Shown piece after piece: positions 36,909 to 45,677 of a DNA stretch of 47,511 bases. Position 1 is the first letter of the stretch. Each line of letters starts with the position of its first letter. The stretch covers positions 1 through 47,511 of the forward strand of contig JAURYB010000163.1 in assembly GCA_030654075.1 (NCBI GenBank). Reading direction: 5' to 3'. A program made the position numbers and the translations under genes. The notes beneath the pieces are model-generated. The model did not search any database. It saw only the letters and a program-made list of their open reading frames with translations, and was not told where the DNA came from. The DNA is from Bacteroidales bacterium (lineage in GTDB: Bacteria; Bacteroidota; Bacteroidia; Bacteroidales; UBA4417).

Positions 36909-39900
36909 ATGAAAAATTTAATTTTATTTCTAGCATTCTTTTCGCTCTTCGGAATGCGGGCTTACACTCAAACAACTGTCACAGGAACAGTTAGCGGCAA
37001 CGATGGAACCATTCCCGGTGTTAATGTATCGGTTAAAGGAACAACGCTGGGAACAACCACCCAAAACAATGGTAAATATTCAATTACTGTTCCTTCAGGG
37101 TACGATATTCTTGTATTTTCATTTCTGGGAATGCAGACACAGGAAATCAGGATAACAGGAAATGTACTGAATGTTGTTATGCAGACTACAGCAATTCAGC
37201 TTGAAGATGTAGTAATTACAGCGCTGGGGATTTCGCGTGAGAAGAAAGCCCTCGCGTACACGGTTCAGGAGGTGCAGGGATCAGAATTAAGCAAGAACGG
37301 TAATAGCGACATTGTGTCATCCCTAGCCGCAAGAGCAGCTGGCCTCCAGGTTAAAAGTTCTTCGAGCAATGCCGGTGCTGCTTCCTATATGACTATCAGG
37401 GGCGCTTCTTCGCTTACAGGGAATAACCAGCCATTGTTTGTTGTTGACGGTATGCCTATCAGTTCTGAGGCATCGTATCGCGGCAGTACAGGCCAGTCGG
37501 GCGTTTATTCATCAGCCAGAAGTATAGATCTGAATCCCGATGATATTGCATCAGTAAGTGTACTGAAGGGTGGTGCTGCCACTGCTCTTTATGGCTTGCA
37601 GGCTTCCAATGGGGTTATCCTGGTAACAACAAAAAAAGGAGGGTTAGATCAGAAAATGAAAGTCTCCCTCCACTCTTCAGTTGGTTTTAAGAAACTTGGC
37701 AGGCATATTGAACTGCAAAATGAATATGGCCAGGGCCTGAATGGGAAATGGCTAAGTAAATATAACGGCGCATGGGGTCCCAGGCTGGATACCTGCAGCT
37801 ATTCCCTTGATCCCGCCCTCTGGATGAATCCTTTACTTGACGTGGATGGTGCAATAGTTAGCAACAACAGTACTTATGCCCCCACAAATACAGGAGCCCC
37901 TGTAAATGCATACGACCAGTACGAGTTTTTTCAGACAGGAATGCTTTTTAATAATAACATCAGTATTGAGGCAGGGAATAAAAGATCATCCTATTTCTTT
38001 TCAGTAGGGAATCTGAACGAAGAGGGAATTGTGCCTAATAATACTTTCAGCAGAACCTCAATACGGTTGAATGCCGACACAAAACTTTCAGAAAATGTAA
38101 CTACCGGCGCCAATGTTATGTATGCCCATACAATAAATAACCTCATAAGGGAAGGTGGTACAAGTTCAGGTATAGGGATAGGTTTATACAGAACTCCTGC
38201 GTCATTCAGTAATGCAGCCGGTTATAAACTTCCTGATGGAACACAAAGAACTTATACCGGAGTTAACGGGACTTATAATAACCCTTATTGGACTGTTAAT
38301 GAGCAGTTCTTTAAAGATATCAACGACAGGTTTGTAGGGAACACTTTTGTAAAGGCAAAAATTAATGAATGGGTGTCTTTATCATACAATGTTGGCCTTG
38401 ACTGGTACCAGAGGAGGTATCAGGAAATATACAACTGGTATAGCCAAGGCAACCAGACCGGAAATCTGACAGAAAGGTCAGAATATCATATGATGTTTAA
38501 TTCGGACCTGATTGCGGGTTTTAAGAAAAAGTTCGGTGAGGATATCCGATTCAACCTGAACCTGGGACAGAATATGTTCCAGCAGGATTACAAATACATT
38601 ACTGCCAGTACCTCAGGTCTTTCTATTCCTGGCCTTTATAATATAGATAACACAGGCTCACAGACTACGAGCAATGGGACTTCGATGTACAGAACAGCCG
38701 CTCTTTTTGCAGACTTAAGTATTGATTTCAAAAACCTGTTATACCTGGGGGCAACTCTGCGGAATGAGTGGTCGACTACCATGCCTGAAGAAAAAATGTC
38801 AGCTCTGTTCCCTTCGTTTAGCGCATCCTTTGTTTTTACTGAATTAGATGTACTGAAGAAAAACAAAATCCTTTCTTTTGGAAAATTAAGGGGATCATGG
38901 GCTAAAACAGCCAATATCGCTGGTCCTTACAGAACTTCATCCTATTATGGTTCAGGAAGTGCTGGCGATTATTATACCGGGGGTATTTCTTTCCCATTCA
39001 TGGGTACTGCAGGTTATACAGTTGGAAATACAGTAGGGAATCCGAATTTAAAGCACGAAACTCAGACTTCTTTTGAGATAGGAACAGAATTAAAATTCTT
39101 AAATAACAGACTTGGTCTGGATGTTTCCTATTTTCTAAATAAGAATACGGATCTTTTACTTTCGGTTCCTATTGCAGCTACATCAGGCTTTACAAGTGCT
39201 TATATGAATGCAGCATCAATGGAAAGCAAAGGAATTGAAATCAGCTTCTACGTAGTTCCGGTAAAAACTGCTGATTTTACATGGGAATTCAGAGCCAATT
39301 ATACCAGAATGAGAAATCCGGTAACAGGGTTAGCCGATGACGTGATTTACGTTATGCTGAACGGCGATACAAAAGCACAGATAAATGCAGCTGTAGGTCA
39401 GGATTATCCTACTATATATGGTTTCGACTGGTGGCGCGATGCCAGCGGAAATGTTCTTATTAATGATGATCCTACGGATACTCATCCCGACGGATTTCCA
39501 TGGACAAATAATACATCAACCGTGCCCTTGGGGAAAGTCAGTCCTGACTGGATAATGAATATCTTCAACACATTCGCTTATAAAGGGTTCTCGCTAACAG
39601 CATTGGTTGATATAAAGAGCGGAGGATATGTAAACAACGGTACCCGATTCAATCTGAATTATTACGGACAGACGGTTGAAACACTCGACAGAACTACTCC
39701 CACTGTTTTCGAAGGTGTTTACGGACATCTTGATGCAAGTGGAAACGTTGTATCCACTGGCGTTACCAACACCACCGAAGTTATCAAGGATCAAACATGG
39801 TACAGGGGGGAAAACAGTTTCACAAGCGGCGGCGCTGCAACCCAGGCGGTTGAAGATGCAAGCTGGGTTAAACTGCGGGAAGTATCATTATCTTATACCT

Positions 39901-40100
39901 TCATGAAACCTATCCTCGCCAAACTTAAAATGCAGGGGCTGGAATTGTATGCAACAGGAACTAACCTGATAGTATCCAGTCCTTACAAGGGGGGTGATCC
40001 TGAAACAAGTGTTTACGGAGCAACAAACGGGCAAGGTTTTGATTATTTCGCAAGCCCAGGCTCTAAATCTTATGTTTTCGGAGTAAAAGTTTCATTCTAA
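36909..40100 (+). CDS. SusC/RagA-family TonB-dependent outer-membrane transporter
   Basis: A 1,063-residue transporter. It has a signal peptide (LILFLAFFSLFGMRAYTQ), a carboxypeptidase-regulatory-like domain (TGTVSGNDGTIPGVNVSVKG...GKYSITVP), the plug (SLTGNNQPLFVVDGMPI, VLKGGAATALYGLQASNGV) and a C-terminal beta-barrel ending VFGVKVSF. It imports oligomers with its SusD partner, driven by TonB. A 177-nt gap separates it from pgsW, so it may have its own promoter, but none is clear. Placement between PGA genes suggests gamma-glutamyl oligomers as cargo. RagA-type members do import peptides, so a peptide-like ligand is not outlandish. Confidence 0.96.
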   Translation: MKNLILFLAFFSLFGMRAYTQTTVTGTVSGNDGTIPGVNVSVKGTTLGTTTQNNGKYSITVPSGYDILVFSFLGMQTQEIRITGNVLNVVMQTTAIQLEDVVITALGISREKKALAYTVQEVQGSELSKNGNSDIVSSLAARAAGLQVKSSSSNAGAASYMTIRGASSLTGNNQPLFVVDGMPISSEASYRGSTGQSGVYSSARSIDLNPDDIASVSVLKGGAATALYGLQASNGVILVTTKKGGLDQKMKVSLHSSVGFKKLGRHIELQNEYGQGLNGKWLSKYNGAWGPRLDTCSYSLDPALWMNPLLDVDGAIVSNNSTYAPTNTGAPVNAYDQYEFFQTGMLFNNNISIEAGNKRSSYFFSVGNLNEEGIVPNNTFSRTSIRLNADTKLSENVTTGANVMYAHTINNLIREGGTSSGIGIGLYRTPASFSNAAGYKLPDGTQRTYTGVNGTYNNPYWTVNEQFFKDINDRFVGNTFVKAKINEWVSLSYNVGLDWYQRRYQEIYNWYSQGNQTGNLTERSEYHMMFNSDLIAGFKKKFGEDIRFNLNLGQNMFQQDYKYITASTSGLSIPGLYNIDNTGSQTTSNGTSMYRTAALFADLSIDFKNLLYLGATLRNEWSTTMPEEKMSALFPSFSASFVFTELDVLKKNKILSFGKLRGSWAKTANIAGPYRTSSYYGSGSAGDYYTGGISFPFMGTAGYTVGNTVGNPNLKHETQTSFEIGTELKFLNNRLGLDVSYFLNKNTDLLLSVPIAATSGFTSAYMNAASMESKGIEISFYVVPVKTADFTWEFRANYTRMRNPVTGLADDVIYVMLNGDTKAQINAAVGQDYPTIYGFDWWRDASGNVLINDDPTDTHPDGFPWTNNTSTVPLGKVSPDWIMNIFNTFAYKGFSLTALVDIKSGGYVNNGTRFNLNYYGQTVETLDRTTPTVFEGVYGHLDASGNVVSTGVTNTTEVIKDQTWYRGENSFTSGGAATQAVEDASWVKLREVSLSYTFMKPILAKLKMQGLELYATGTNLIVSSPYKGGDPETSVYGATNGQGFDYFASPGSKSYVFGVKVSF

Positions 40101-40133
40101 AATTTGTCGGTTCTAACCTAAAAAAATAAAAAC

Positions 40134-41504
40134 ATGAAAAGTTCATATAAATTAAGGATCGCATTTCTGGCAGTAGCTATACTGTTGTTTACCGGATGTG
40201 ATAAATGGATAGATCCGGATTTAAATATTGATCCGGACTTGCCATCAGATGTACCCATGAGTTTACTGGTTCCGACCATGGAACTCTCATTGAGTTATCA
40301 GCTCGGAGGAATAAGGGCTGCGAAGACTACGAACATTTACATGCAGCAACTTAATGGTGTAGCCAGGCAATCCTATGGAGAAGCAAATTATATCCTGTCG
40401 CCAACTGATGTTGATGATTTCTGGAGAAGAATGTACTACCAGCCTATGATGGATGCAAACAGAATTATTCAGAAAGCTCAGGAACTGAATTCACCTCATT
40501 ATGCAGGAGTAGCAAAAGTTTGTCTCGCACTTTCACTGGGGACAATGACCAACTTATTTGGCGATATGCCTTATGATGCCGCATTTATGGGTGATCAGGG
40601 TGAAATTACGCCTGCTTATAACACCCAGCAGGAGATATATGCTGTTATTGACGATCTTTTATCCCAGGCAATCACTGACCTTGGTTCGACAACTAATATA
40701 ATAGCTCTTTCAGGAGACATTATATACACCAATAACAGAACATCCTGGATAAAAGCAGCATATGCTGTAAGAGCAAGATATGCACTCAATAAGAAAGATT
40801 ATGCCAATGCCCTCTCTTATGTAGGTAATTCTTTTATCGCAACGGATAAGTTTGTATTCACTTTTGGAACAAGTAATTCAGAATCCGGGCCAATGTATCA
40901 GTATGCAACGGTATCGTCCTATAAAAATGATATCAAAATGTGCAAGACATTTATCGACAAATTATCGGCTACTACTGATCCCAGAAGGACTTTCTTTGCC
41001 AAAACATTAGGAGGTGCATATATTGGCAGCCCTGCCGGTTCGGAAGACGCGAATGCCTCAACACTGGGGACATATAATAACAGTGCAGCTGCTCCTGTTG
41101 TTTTAAGTTCACATGCTGAAATGCAGTTCATCAAAGCCGAATGTTTGCTTAAACAAGCCACTCCTGACCCTGCCGGAGCCGCAACTGCATATAAAGCAGC
41201 GGTTGCTTCATCTGTTCTGGCTGTTACGGGAGCTGCAAATACAGCATGGCTGAATACCAATATTAATATTGAGGATGCTACTACCATCACTCTCGAGAAA
41301 ATTATCGAGCAGAAATATCTTGCAATGTATTCAACTGTTGTGCCTTACGATGATTACCGGAGAACAGGATTCCCTATACTTACGCCTGTTGCCGGTGCCG
41401 GCCCTATCCCTTCAAGGTTCCCATATCCTCAAACGGAGATTTCATACAATCCGAATTGCCCTGTTGTTAACGATAACAATCAGAAACTCTGGATCTTTCA
41501 ATAG
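40134..41504 (+). CDS. SusD/RagB-family surface lipoprotein
   Basis: A 456-residue lipoprotein (lipobox LLFTGC, Cys22) that caps the SusC barrel and binds the ligand. Tetratricopeptide-like helices (RIIQKAQELN..HYAGVAKVCLALSLGTMTNLFGDMPYDAAF) and the C-terminal SSHAEMQFIKAECLLKQ and RRTGFPILTP segments identify the SusD-like_2 subgroup, which is common beside peptide or unknown-substrate SusC proteins rather than classical glycan loci. It starts 33 nt after the SusC gene. A strong hairpin follows its stop codon. Confidence 0.95.
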   Translation: MKSSYKLRIAFLAVAILLFTGCDKWIDPDLNIDPDLPSDVPMSLLVPTMELSLSYQLGGIRAAKTTNIYMQQLNGVARQSYGEANYILSPTDVDDFWRRMYYQPMMDANRIIQKAQELNSPHYAGVAKVCLALSLGTMTNLFGDMPYDAAFMGDQGEITPAYNTQQEIYAVIDDLLSQAITDLGSTTNIIALSGDIIYTNNRTSWIKAAYAVRARYALNKKDYANALSYVGNSFIATDKFVFTFGTSNSESGPMYQYATVSSYKNDIKMCKTFIDKLSATTDPRRTFFAKTLGGAYIGSPAGSEDANASTLGTYNNSAAAPVVLSSHAEMQFIKAECLLKQATPDPAGAATAYKAAVASSVLAVTGAANTAWLNTNINIEDATTITLEKIIEQKYLAMYSTVVPYDDYRRTGFPILTPVAGAGPIPSRFPYPQTEISYNPNCPVVNDNNQKLWIFQ

Positions 41505-41555
41505 AGTGGGATTAACATCATCCTATTTAAAAACAGAACAGGATAAATATCTGAT

Positions 41556-41613
41556 ATCCGGGAAGAATTTAATTCAATAAAACAATAATTATTCTTCCCG
41601 GATTCTGTTTTAA
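41556..41613 (+). terminator. large hairpin after the SusD gene
   Basis: A perfect 13-bp inverted repeat, ATCCGGGAAGAAT (41556-41568) against 41591-41603, with an AT-rich loop that can pair further, followed by ctgtttt. It separates the SusCD transcript from the racemase/kinase/regulator genes. Confidence 0.65.
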
Positions 41614-41704
41614 CAGAATAAATTAAAAGTGATTTGCAGTTGTTTTAAATGTATTTTAGCCTCTGCTACAGGCTTAAGTATAAATTTGTTTCAAATTAAA
41701 CGGA

Positions 41705-42688
41705 ATGGACAGATATGTTTACACTTTTCTTCTGCTTCTCTTTGTCTTCTTTCCTTTTGAGGAATCGGATGGTCAAACCACAACTGACCTGAAAGGCCTT
41801 TTTGAAAAGAAAGATATTACAATTGTAATAACTGATTCCGGTTTGGGCGGCTTATCTGTTATGAGCGATATTGCAGAAAAACTAAAGACTTCCGGTAGTT
41901 TTAGTAAGGTTAATTTAATATTTGCAAATGCACTGTTTGATGTTGCTACAGGATATAACTCACTGCAAACACGTCAGGAAAAAATTGCCGTATTGAACAA
42001 AGTTCTGATAGGCATAGGTTTACGGTATAATCCTGATATAATACTTATTGCCTGTAATACATTATCGGTCCTTTTCAACGAAACAGATTTTGTTAGAAAG
42101 TCGAAAGTGCCGGTAGTAGGTATCGTTCAGGCAGGAGTCGACCTGATTGAAGAAAACCTGGAGAAATATCCTGATTCCAGGGTTATAATTTTTGGAACCG
42201 AAACTACCATTGAGGAGAATAGCCATAAAAAAGCGCTCCTGCAAAATGGCATAAAAGGGGAGAGGATAATTACAAAAGCCTGTCCGCAGCTTCAGTCGTA
42301 TATAGAACAGAATCCTGCAGGCGATGAGACAGAGATGCTTATTTCAGCGTATGTAAGTGAGGCGCTCGAAAATATTCCTGTTGATACCGGATTAGTATTT
42401 ACCAGCCTGAATTGCAGCCATTTTGGCTATTCGGAACTCTTCTGGAAAAGAGCAATGAAAAGTACGCTGTATAAATCAGGAGGAATTTTAAATCCGAATT
42501 TCACAATGGGAAATTTCCTGATGGAGCAAAAATACCGCTTCCGATATCCTGAAACAAAAATATCTTACCTCGTAGTTTCAAAAGTGCAACTTTCGAACTG
42601 GAAATCTATGTACAGCCTGTTTAATGCTAAATCTCCCGAATTGGCAGATGCACTCGAAAATTATAAAATTATTGAAGATCTTTTCTAA
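41705..42688 (+). CDS. exported glutamate (Asp/Glu) racemase homologue
   Basis: A 327-residue protein of the MurI fold. The motif TDSGLGGLSV (D44) and both catalytic cysteines are present: C117 in IACNTLS and C237 in LNCSHFGY. It would interconvert L- and D-glutamate. Unlike cytoplasmic MurI (about 265 residues) it begins with a hydrophobic segment typical of a signal peptide (YTFLLLLFVFFPF...SDGQ), so it is probably periplasmic. The C-terminal extension, about 60 residues, is unusual. It abuts the kinase gene with no gap, and in context it may adjust the stereochemistry of glutamate from PGA. A lipid anchor is not indicated. Confidence 0.82.
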   Translation: MDRYVYTFLLLLFVFFPFEESDGQTTTDLKGLFEKKDITIVITDSGLGGLSVMSDIAEKLKTSGSFSKVNLIFANALFDVATGYNSLQTRQEKIAVLNKVLIGIGLRYNPDIILIACNTLSVLFNETDFVRKSKVPVVGIVQAGVDLIEENLEKYPDSRVIIFGTETTIEENSHKKALLQNGIKGERIITKACPQLQSYIEQNPAGDETEMLISAYVSEALENIPVDTGLVFTSLNCSHFGYSELFWKRAMKSTLYKSGGILNPNFTMGNFLMEQKYRFRYPETKISYLVVSKVQLSNWKSMYSLFNAKSPELADALENYKIIEDLF

Positions 42689-44221
42689 ATGTATTTTCCG
42701 AAAACATATAACCGTGCTTTTATTTATGCAATTATCTTTACAGTAATTGTAACCATCGCTGCAGTTTTTATCTTTGCATCGCTCTCAAAATGGCAGAATA
42801 TTCTAGTAGAAGAGAACCAGTCAACCTGCGAATTATTTGCGATAAAACTTCATGATTCAGCCGTTAGAGATATAAATATTCTTGGGCAAACAGGATTACT
42901 TGAGAATAACAGCCTATCAACATCAGAAGCCAGGCATATTGATTCAACACTGAAGAAACTTTCTGAAGAACAGTTCAAAGTAATGTCGGGGCTTGAGGGC
43001 GGGTTTTATCTTTTCGGCCCTGACGAATTTTACGGATATTCATTCCCAACTTCGCCACCACCGGTTCCTGTTTATGGGCCGCCCCCCAGATCCTATAACA
43101 TCATAAAAAATCAGTCATTAAAAACAATAAAACAGAATCAACTCATAATCAAGCTTCATGCGTTTAATGCAGCTGTGTTTCCTTTGGCCACCAAACCAAT
43201 AGTATATAATAAAAAAGTAGTAGGTGCTGTCTGGGTAAGAATACATATCGAAAATGATCTGCCAATTATCAAATTAAAGCAGGTTGTTAATATAGCAGCA
43301 ATTATATCCATAACCGGATTTTTTATTCTTATGCTGCTTTCTGCTTTATGGGGCGGCGAAATCAGTGGCATTAAAAAAGAAATGGAAAAAATAATGCTTG
43401 ATCCTGAAGTCCGCCTGCGAAAAAGACGCGGAATTTTCGGGTATATTTCTTCGAATATTAACGATTTGCTGGATACCATTTATAAAGACAACCTTCAGCG
43501 CAAAAAACTGGAACAGCAGCTCAATCAGAAAGAAAAACTTGCTGCACTCGGAAATCTGATTGCCGGTGTAGCTCATGAAGTTAAGACACCGCTTTCCATT
43601 ATAAAGACAAGAATACAGATGTGGCAACAGGAGGTTCTGAAAAATCCTGAAATTGCTGAACATATTTCTCTCGAATCTATGCAAATGGTTATCAATGAGA
43701 TAAACCGACTATCAGATCTTGTAAAACGACTTCTGATTTTTTCGAGGCCTATTGAAAAAAAAATGAAGGAAACAGATATAAACAACCTGATAAAAGAAAT
43801 AGTAAGTTTTATCAATATTGAAAGAAATAATAAACATATATCAGTAAACCTGTTGCTGAATGAAGAGACTCCAAATATAATTTCAGATGAAAACTCTATC
43901 AGACAAGTAATTATCAATGTACTTGAAAATGCATTTGAAGCTATGGACTCGGGTGGTGTTATAAATATTATTTCGGATCATGATGTAAAAAATAACAGGG
44001 TAGTAATCAGAATCTCTGATACCGGGAAAGGAATTCCGGAAGAAATAATTGATAAAGTTTTTGAACCTTTTTTCACATCAAAGGAATCAGGTGTCGGGCT
44101 GGGACTGGCAATATCTCATCAGATTGTGGAAGCGCATAATGGTGAAATATTTTTTTCCGACAACTCCGACAAAGGAACTGATTGTATTATAAAATTACCT
44201 GTTTCTCAAAAAATAAACTAA
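42689..44221 (+). CDS. sensor histidine kinase
   Basis: A 510-residue membrane kinase. Two transmembrane segments (about 14-34 and 196-218) enclose a ~160-residue periplasmic sensor domain with a proline-rich stretch (FPTSPPPVPVYGPPPRSYN). The dimerisation domain has the H-box AHEVKTPLSIIKTR with His296, and the ATPase domain has N (NVLENAFEAM), G1 (DTGKGIPEE), F (FEPFFTSK) and G2 (GVGLGLAIS) boxes. It starts immediately after the racemase stop and ends 1 nt before the regulator gene, so it should sense a periplasmic cue, plausibly glutamate or gamma-glutamyl oligomers, and phosphorylate the NtrC-type protein. Confidence 0.95.
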   Translation: MYFPKTYNRAFIYAIIFTVIVTIAAVFIFASLSKWQNILVEENQSTCELFAIKLHDSAVRDINILGQTGLLENNSLSTSEARHIDSTLKKLSEEQFKVMSGLEGGFYLFGPDEFYGYSFPTSPPPVPVYGPPPRSYNIIKNQSLKTIKQNQLIIKLHAFNAAVFPLATKPIVYNKKVVGAVWVRIHIENDLPIIKLKQVVNIAAIISITGFFILMLLSALWGGEISGIKKEMEKIMLDPEVRLRKRRGIFGYISSNINDLLDTIYKDNLQRKKLEQQLNQKEKLAALGNLIAGVAHEVKTPLSIIKTRIQMWQQEVLKNPEIAEHISLESMQMVINEINRLSDLVKRLLIFSRPIEKKMKETDINNLIKEIVSFINIERNNKHISVNLLLNEETPNIISDENSIRQVIINVLENAFEAMDSGGVINIISDHDVKNNRVVIRISDTGKGIPEEIIDKVFEPFFTSKESGVGLGLAISHQIVEAHNGEIFFSDNSDKGTDCIIKLPVSQKIN

Positions 44222-44222
44222 A

Positions 44223-45635
44223 GTGGATACCTCAAAAAAAATACTGATTGTTGATGATGAAGTGCCGATCAGGAAAAATATTTCTGACCTGCTTTCACCC
44301 CGTGGATATGAAATACTTGAAGCTGGAAACGGGGAGGATGCAATGCTCAGGTTTCATCAGGACAAACCTCATGTAGTCATACTGGATATTAATATCCCCA
44401 AAAAAGATGGATTGACTGTTTTGAAAGAAATCAGATCCATTTCAGAAGATATTCCTGTTATTATCTTCACTGCTTTCGGAACAAGCGAAAGGGCAATTGA
44501 GGCGATGAAACTGGGGGCTTTCGACTACCTTGAGAAACCATTTGAACTCGACGAGTTTATCATTACAGTTGAAAGGGCCTGCGAATACAGGAATCTCCTT
44601 GCCGAAGTCAAGAAACTCCGGAGTTATATAAAAGGATCAGTCACGCATTTGCCAAAAGAAAATATTATTGGCCGAAACCCCAGGATGCAGGACATATTCA
44701 AACTTGTCGGCCGCATAGCTCCATCAGACGCTACCGTGCTTATACAAGGGGAAAGTGGGACCGGGAAAGAACTCATTGCTGATGCAATTCAACGCCATTC
44801 ATTAAGAGCAGATAAACCCTATGTTAAGATTAACTGTGGGGCATTATCTGAATCAGTGCTCGAAAGTGAAATATTCGGTCACGAAAAAGGATCGTTTACA
44901 GGTGCCGATTCGCGACGAAAGGGCCTCTTCGAAATAGCCGACGGAGGGACTGTATATCTTGATGAAATCAACAGTATGCCTCAATCGCTGCAGGTCAGGT
45001 TATTGCGCATTCTCCAGAAACAGACTTTCTTCCGTTTAGGTGGAGTTGCCCCCATATCCGTCGATGTCAGGGTTATAGCTTCGGCAAACACCGATATTAA
45101 AAAGGAGATGGAAAAAGGAAATCTGCGCGAAGATTTATATTACAGGCTTAATGTTGTAAAAGTTACATTACCGCCCTTAAGAGAAAGAAAAGATGACATG
45201 GATCTGTTGATTGATTATTTTCTTCAAAGGTATAGTCCTAAAAGGAAACTCATTATTCCGGCCGAAACCATCAGCAAACTACATTCTTATAACTGGCCGG
45301 GAAACATCCGCGAGCTTGAAAATACAATACATAGTGCCGTTGTTACTGCCAGTGAAAGCCTTCTGGTTATCAATCAGCTTCCGTTTCAATCAGTCGCCGC
45401 TCAGGAGGAATTTAAGTTTATCTCATTAATTGAAAAGGGTTTAACTTTTAAATCTGCAATAATCCATATTGAAAAAAAGATCATCCAGGAAGCATTGTTA
45501 ATTAATGCTAATAACCAGACAAAAACTGCGGAATATCTGAAAATGAACAGAAGGCTTTTATATTCCAAGATGAAAGAATTGGCTCTGGACCCGCATGAAA
45601 ATGGAAAGTTGAAAAGGTTCTTTAAAAAGAAATAA
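44223..45635 (+). CDS. NtrC-family sigma-54-dependent response regulator
   Basis: A 470-residue regulator starting with GTG at 44223, one base after the kinase stop. The receiver domain has phosphoacceptor Asp55 (VILDINIPKKDGL). The AAA+ domain has Walker A GESGTGKE (176-183) and the sigma-54 contact loop GSFTGA (223-228; the common form is GAFTGA), then ANTDIKKEMEKGNLREDLYYRLNV. The C-terminal Fis-type helix-turn-helix is KTAEYLKMNRRLLYSKMKEL. It should activate sigma-54 promoters; two candidates are at 27885 and 29132 within this locus. Confidence 0.95.
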   Translation: MDTSKKILIVDDEVPIRKNISDLLSPRGYEILEAGNGEDAMLRFHQDKPHVVILDINIPKKDGLTVLKEIRSISEDIPVIIFTAFGTSERAIEAMKLGAFDYLEKPFELDEFIITVERACEYRNLLAEVKKLRSYIKGSVTHLPKENIIGRNPRMQDIFKLVGRIAPSDATVLIQGESGTGKELIADAIQRHSLRADKPYVKINCGALSESVLESEIFGHEKGSFTGADSRRKGLFEIADGGTVYLDEINSMPQSLQVRLLRILQKQTFFRLGGVAPISVDVRVIASANTDIKKEMEKGNLREDLYYRLNVVKVTLPPLRERKDDMDLLIDYFLQRYSPKRKLIIPAETISKLHSYNWPGNIRELENTIHSAVVTASESLLVINQLPFQSVAAQEEFKFISLIEKGLTFKSAIIHIEKKIIQEALLINANNQTKTAEYLKMNRRLLYSKMKELALDPHENGKLKRFFKKK

Positions 45636-45677
45636 TTTTAAGCATGTATTTATAAACCGGTTTAATAATTGAGAAAA

